DNA of 10,736 bases from positions 1 to 10,736 of the forward strand of contig NYVP01000173.1 of the NCBI GenBank assembly GCA_002684575.1, given 5' to 3'. Position 1 is the first letter of the stretch. The number at the start of each line of letters is the position of its first letter. The DNA comes from Verrucomicrobiales bacterium (GTDB taxonomy: Bacteria; Verrucomicrobiota; Verrucomicrobiia; Verrucomicrobiales; DEV007). The notes beneath the pieces are model-generated. The model was not told the DNA's origin, ran no database searches, and was given only the letters and a program-made list of their open reading frames with translations. The translations under genes were made by a program, and so were the position numbers. Positions 7,413-10,736 of the stretch are shown piece by piece.

Positions 7413-8336
7413 ATGTCAGTTGATCACAAAACTATTGCTGTATTAATGGGTGGACCTGGATCCGAAAGAGAAGTTTCCATTGCTTCTGGTAAAAGCGTAT
7501 CAAAGGCGCTTGCTGAGAAAGGAGCCGCGGTTATTGATGTTGTCCTAGAAGATGAAAGTTTGGAATTTGAAGATGAAGTGGATTTGGTTTTTAATGTGAT
7601 TCATGGAACTTTCGGTGAGGACGGCTCCCTACAAAAAATACTTAATGAACGGCGAATACCCTATACTGGAGCCGGTGCAAGCAGTAGTGAACTTGCCTTC
7701 GATAAACTATTGAGTAAAAAGAGCTTCGTTGAGCATGGAGTGAACACACCTTTATTTGATTTTATCTCTACCTCTGGTGAGTCACAAACCTCTATTAAGG
7801 AGCCTTACGTTATAAAGCCACCAAAGGAAGGTTCAAGTGTTGGTGTTCACATTATTAGGGATGCTTCAGAGTTTGATGAGGCTATAAAGGACGTCGCCAA
7901 ATATGATGAAATCGCTCTAGTAGAAGAGTTTATATCCGGAAAAGAATTAACAGTTGGTATTCTTAATGGTGAAGCCTTGCCTATAGTTCATATTCAACCT
8001 GAATCTGGGTTTTATGATATGAATAATAAATATCCATGGCTCTCAGGCGGGCAAGGAAGCCAATATTTTTGTCCGGCTGATCTGGATGATGAAATAACAT
8101 CCAAAATCAAAGATTTAGCACTCGAGGCTCACAAGGCACTTGGTATCGAAATTTATTCTAGAGTTGATGTATTACTTTCTGATGAGCAAATACCATATGT
8201 TCTTGAGGTTAATACAATACCAGGAATGACTGAAACGAGTTTGTTGCCAAAAGCGGCAAATGCATATGGGATTAACTTTGGTGATCTCTGTGAAAGAATA
8301 GCTGAACTTTCAATGAGGCTAAGAAAAAAATATTAA
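7413..8336 (+). CDS. ddl: D-alanine--D-alanine ligase
   Basis: Ddl is a cytoplasmic ATP-grasp enzyme that joins two D-Ala molecules; MurF then adds the dipeptide to the precursor. The 307 residues match E. coli DdlB (306). Landmarks are GGPGSEREVSIASG (13-26; Glu18 matches DdlB Glu15), IHGTFGEDGSLQ (63-74; His64), the ATP-binding VIKPPKEGSSVG (133-144), YDMNNKY (201-207; Tyr207 matches DdlB Tyr216), YFCPA (218-222), SRVDV (249-253), EVNTIPGMT (265-273) and TSLLP (275-279). A Tyr rather than His at 207 points to D-Ala-D-Ala, not the D-Ala-D-Lac of vancomycin-resistant ligases. The omega loop between Tyr207 and YFCPA is a few residues longer than in DdlB. The gene starts 11 bases after murC-murB and ends 4 bases before ftsQ. 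A GAGGAG at 7384-7389 is 23 bases from the ATG, too far to serve as its ribosome-binding site. Confidence 0.97.
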   Translation: MSVDHKTIAVLMGGPGSEREVSIASGKSVSKALAEKGAAVIDVVLEDESLEFEDEVDLVFNVIHGTFGEDGSLQKILNERRIPYTGAGASSSELAFDKLLSKKSFVEHGVNTPLFDFISTSGESQTSIKEPYVIKPPKEGSSVGVHIIRDASEFDEAIKDVAKYDEIALVEEFISGKELTVGILNGEALPIVHIQPESGFYDMNNKYPWLSGGQGSQYFCPADLDDEITSKIKDLALEAHKALGIEIYSRVDVLLSDEQIPYVLEVNTIPGMTETSLLPKAANAYGINFGDLCERIAELSMRLRKKY

Positions 8337-8340
8337 TTAA

Positions 8341-9414
8341 ATGAAAAAGAGAAAACCTTCATCAACAAAAAATCGTTCGCGTGCCGGTTCAAAGAATAAA
8401 CCGAAAAGATCTCGAAGACAAAGTTTGAATGTTAGAGTTAATTCTAAGAAATCTGTTAGTGTTCGAAGAAAAATATTTTTAGTTAAATTTCTTAAATGGG
8501 GTGTGGTTACCGCAATTCTTTGTGTGGTTCTCTTGGGAGTATATAGGGGAGTTGATCGTTTTTTATTTGAAAGCCCAAAGTTTTCTCTTACTGAAATTAA
8601 ATATCAGACCGATGGGGCATTGCCTGAGGCTAGGGTATTGAAAAATTCAGGAATCGTTCTTGGTGATAATATTTTGAGAATTAATATTAAAGATGCCAGA
8701 CAGAGAATTCTTTCCGAACTACCAATGATTCAAGACGCTGAAATTATTAGAAAAATGCCTGGGAGTTTGTCGATTAAGATTTCTGAGAGAACTCCAATCG
8801 CGTGGCTAAGTGGGCCGGAAATATCAGAGAACAATTTCAGAATTCTAGGTGGCCTGCTTTTAGATCGAAGTGGTACTGCTTTTAAAGCAGAAGAGCCGGT
8901 GATGAGATTTGAAAATTATCCAGTCATTATTACCTCAGAATTTAGAGACGTAACTCCAGGAAAAAAACTGAACACTATAGCTGTCCAAAGAGGTCTAGAT
9001 ATTGCTTTGCAATTTTCTGAGTATTTTAGTGATTCTCCTGTTATGTTGAGATCACTTCACTCAAAAAATGATTTTTCCATTATTGGCTATCTTAATACTG
9101 GCGCAGAAATTACTTTTGGATTTGATGATATTTCTAGGCAGATTAGTGATTTAAAGCTGTTACTTGCTGAAGCCACTCGAAGAGGGAAAGTGCTTGCTGA
9201 GGCTAATGTCATGGTAAAGAAAAATACTCCTGTCAAATTTGCTAATAATTTTGTCTCTGACTCAGTTGCCCCTAGAGCTGTTCCTGTCACTAGAAGAACC
9301 GCTCCAAAACCTCAAGAAGGCGAAAAAAAATTAAAATTTTTTAAAAAAATCAAGAAACCTGTTCAAATTCCAAAGGCTCTTCCAGTTGATAGTGAATTAG
9401 AAGGACATGATTAG
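8341..9414 (+). CDS. ftsQ: Cell division protein FtsQ (DivIB family)
   Basis: FtsQ is a bitopic inner-membrane protein that, with FtsB and FtsL, links early divisome proteins to the septal synthases FtsW and FtsI. The product has 357 residues (E. coli 276). Its N-terminal 44 residues are cytoplasmic, with 19 Lys/Arg and no acidic residue. One membrane helix follows (about 45-68). A POTRA domain (about 80-150) begins FSLTEIKYQTDG, contains the NILRIN strand (110-115) and ends LSIKISERTPIAWL. The FtsQ beta domain (about 151-295) includes LDRSGTAF (174-181), which resembles the family's 'lvD..G..f' motif, and ends near LAEANVMVKK. A basic, proline-rich tail of about 60 residues (to 357) with KKLKFFKKIKK is unusual. 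Sequence conservation is low, as normal in this family; the call rests on architecture plus position between ddl and ftsA. The ATG follows the ddl stop by 4 bases. Confidence 0.9.
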   Translation: MKKRKPSSTKNRSRAGSKNKPKRSRRQSLNVRVNSKKSVSVRRKIFLVKFLKWGVVTAILCVVLLGVYRGVDRFLFESPKFSLTEIKYQTDGALPEARVLKNSGIVLGDNILRINIKDARQRILSELPMIQDAEIIRKMPGSLSIKISERTPIAWLSGPEISENNFRILGGLLLDRSGTAFKAEEPVMRFENYPVIITSEFRDVTPGKKLNTIAVQRGLDIALQFSEYFSDSPVMLRSLHSKNDFSIIGYLNTGAEITFGFDDISRQISDLKLLLAEATRRGKVLAEANVMVKKNTPVKFANNFVSDSVAPRAVPVTRRTAPKPQEGEKKLKFFKKIKKPVQIPKALPVDSELEGHD

Positions 9415-9483
9415 ACGTTTTTTTCTTTCTATTGTCATCTAAGTGTTGACTAAAGTGGCATCTTTAGTGAACGCTATCAATAG
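9415..9483 (+). other. ftsQ-ftsA intergenic spacer
   Basis: This 69-base spacer is the longest gap in the window; all other junctions are 22 bases or less. It holds a T-rich run just after the ftsQ stop (about 9419-9430) and a strong inverted repeat in its second half (9442-9475). No purine-rich ribosome-binding sequence precedes the ftsA ATG. A TTGACT at 9446-9451 resembles a -35 box but has no good -10 partner at 16-18 bases. Confidence 0.8.
9442..9475 (+). promoter_or_regulatory. Imperfect inverted repeat / RNA hairpin just upstream of ftsA
   Basis: The left arm AGTGTTGACTAAAG (9442-9455) pairs with the right arm CTTTAGTGAACGCT (9462-9475) around a TGGCAT loop. The inner 7 base pairs are perfect, then come one G/G mismatch, three more pairs, a possible G-U pair and two more pairs: 12 of 14 positions are Watson-Crick. 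It ends 8 bases before the ftsA start codon and has no T-run after it, so it does not look like an intrinsic terminator. It could be an operator for a dimeric regulator or an mRNA stem-loop limiting ribosome access to ftsA; the sequence alone does not decide between them. Confidence 0.6.
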
Positions 9484-10716
9484 ATGGCAAAATCCAAAAT
9501 CTATGCGGGCTTAGAGATAGGGACGTCAACTATATGTGTCGTCGTTGGCGAGGTATTGGGTAATGGTTCAATTAAAATACTCGGAGTTGGACAAGCTCCT
9601 TCTCGAGGGGTTCGTAAGGGAGAAATAGTTGATTTTGAGACCGCTCAGACATGCCTTAATGATGCCCTAGTTGAAGCTGAGGAGAAATCTGACGTGGAGA
9701 TTAGTAGTGTTTATTTGGCTGTTTCTGGTTCTCATATTGAGAGTCTATGTAATAAAGGTTCAATTCGTATTCCTGAAGTTGAAGGAATAAACGAAATCAC
9801 TGAGGAAGACCTTGATGAGGTTAGAGAAATTGCCCGTGATATTAAGTTACCTTCTGAAAATGTGTTTTTGCACAGCATAATTAGAGATTATTATGTTGAT
9901 GGGCAGGAAAAGGTACAAAATCCTGTGGGAAGACAGGGTGAAGTTGTGGAGGCTGATTACCATATTATTCATGGCATTAAAACGCGGCTACAAAATACGA
10001 TTCGCTGTGTTAGGGAAATACCGATTAATGTAGAAGAAGTTGTTTTTAGCCCTATAGCTGCCGCTCAAGTAATGCTCAAAAGGGAGCATAAGGATCGTGG
10101 ATCGCTTTTGATTGATATTGGCGGTGGAGTAACAGATTACGTAATGTACACTGGGGGATCAGTAGCGCAATCTGGGTGCATTGGAGTTGGAGGAGACCAT
10201 ATTACTAATGATATTTCAGTGGTCATGAAAATTCCTTTAACAAGATCTGAAAAACTGAAAATAGAACACGGATCAGCACTAGTCGAAGATGATGGAGGAG
10301 ATTCTATTTTTCTGGAGGATGGTCCACTGACATCAGGATTAGAAATTGATAAAGAATTGCTCAATCAAATTATAAATGCCAGGGCGACTGAGATTTTTGA
10401 ACAACTCAAAGACAGAATCACAAAATATGATGATCTTGATACTCTCGGTGCAGGAGTTTTTCTTACTGGTGGTGGAAGTAAACTCAAAGGCATTGATAAA
10501 TTAGCAGAGGAGATTCTAGGCTTACCAGTATCACTTGCGCGGATAAGTAGTATGAGTGGCGCTAGTGCTCCTTTTGAAAACCCCCAACTTGCCACATCCA
10601 TGGGACTAATCCGATATGCTCAGATGATAGATTCAGATAGATCGGAAAATGATAATATGATGACAAAAATTGGGAAAAAGCTTGGAGGAATTTTTCGAGG
10701 GGATAGTGTGGATTAA
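9484..10716 (+). CDS. ftsA: Cell division protein FtsA (actin-like membrane tether for FtsZ)
   Basis: FtsA is the actin-fold ATPase that binds the FtsZ tail, anchors the Z-ring to the inner membrane and recruits later divisome proteins. The 410 residues match the family (E. coli 420). Landmarks are phosphate-1 loop AGLEIGTSTICVVVGE (8-23), the FtsA-specific SHS2 (1C) region (about 84-165, starting near HIESLCNKGSIRIP), the connect-1 segment PINVEEVVFSPIAAA (180-194), phosphate-2 loop LLIDIGGGVTDYV (208-220) and adenosine motif LTGGGSKLKG (327-336). The C-terminal amphipathic stretch MMTKIGKKLGGIFRG (392-406) is the expected membrane-targeting helix, reached through a polar linker. The ATG at 9484 directly follows an in-frame TAG, so no longer N-terminus is possible. 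Translation may be set by the hairpin just upstream, since no Shine-Dalgarno sequence is present. ftsZ is expected after 10736. Confidence 0.97.
   Translation: MAKSKIYAGLEIGTSTICVVVGEVLGNGSIKILGVGQAPSRGVRKGEIVDFETAQTCLNDALVEAEEKSDVEISSVYLAVSGSHIESLCNKGSIRIPEVEGINEITEEDLDEVREIARDIKLPSENVFLHSIIRDYYVDGQEKVQNPVGRQGEVVEADYHIIHGIKTRLQNTIRCVREIPINVEEVVFSPIAAAQVMLKREHKDRGSLLIDIGGGVTDYVMYTGGSVAQSGCIGVGGDHITNDISVVMKIPLTRSEKLKIEHGSALVEDDGGDSIFLEDGPLTSGLEIDKELLNQIINARATEIFEQLKDRITKYDDLDTLGAGVFLTGGGSKLKGIDKLAEEILGLPVSLARISSMSGASAPFENPQLATSMGLIRYAQMIDSDRSENDNMMTKIGKKLGGIFRGDSVD
10657..10701 (+). other. FtsA C-terminal membrane-targeting helix
   Basis: Residues 392-406 of FtsA (MMTKIGKKLGGIFRG) alternate hydrophobic and basic residues in the pattern of the amphipathic helix by which FtsA binds the inner membrane. 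It follows a polar, acidic linker (DSDRSENDN), and its presence shows that the gene is complete at its 3' end. Confidence 0.85.
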
Positions 10717-10736
10717 GTAAATAATTAATATTAAAA

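Noticed and set aside
9415-9441. T-rich run after the ftsQ stop as an intrinsic terminator
   Set aside because: No GC-rich hairpin precedes the T-run, and the nearby inverted repeat lies after it, so the terminator arrangement is absent.
9432-9480. Possible ftsA promoter (TTGTCA at 9432 or TTGACT at 9446 as -35)
   Set aside because: No acceptable -10 sequence at 16-18 bases from either; TATCAA at 9475 is 23 bases from the TTGACT box. Kept only as a possibility in the hairpin entry.

Overview
This window is a stretch of a division and cell wall (dcw) cluster. Eight genes, all on the + strand, are packed almost end to end: mraY (3' part only), murD, a gene for a membrane-anchored LysM protein, ftsW, murG, a fused murC-murB, ddl, ftsQ and ftsA. 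Apart from the LysM gene and the fusion, the order matches the classical mraY-murD-ftsW-murG-murC-(murB)-ddl-ftsQ-ftsA order. ftsZ would be expected just past the right edge, and murF/murE left of the left edge. No RNA gene, insertion sequence, CRISPR array or phage gene is visible, and no reading frame is broken.

Likely organism: a Gram-negative-type bacterium with AT-rich DNA (by eye under 40% G+C). The MurC-MurB fusion, a two-LysM membrane protein between murD and ftsW, and start regions without Shine-Dalgarno sequences together suggest Verrucomicrobiota, perhaps a marine Opitutales/Puniceicoccales-type lineage. This is inference from gene content and recalled family knowledge, not from a search.

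Layout. Positions 1-535 carry the C-terminal half of MraY (lipid I synthesis), and 539-1873 MurD (adds D-Glu). Positions 1875-2816 encode the LysM protein, 2839-3996 FtsW (septal glycan polymerase) and 4001-5095 MurG (lipid II synthesis). Positions 5092-7401 encode MurC-MurB (makes UDP-MurNAc and adds L-Ala), 7413-8336 Ddl (makes D-Ala-D-Ala), 8341-9414 FtsQ (divisome scaffold) and 9484-10716 FtsA (membrane tether for FtsZ). Gene spacings are 3, 1, 22, 4, -4, 11, 4 and 69 bases, so a single transcript with coupled translation is likely. The genes jointly make the peptidoglycan precursor, carry it through lipid I and II, and polymerise it at the septum under control of the FtsQ/FtsA divisome.

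The only gap of note is the 69-base ftsQ-ftsA spacer, which holds a strong imperfect inverted repeat (14-position arms, 6-base loop) ending 8 bases before the ftsA start codon. The last 20 bases (10717-10736) are AT-rich and show nothing definable. Overall this is a conserved housekeeping locus. The points most worth a second look are the LysM protein, the pre-ftsA hairpin and the enzyme fusion; I see no convincing wholly new system.
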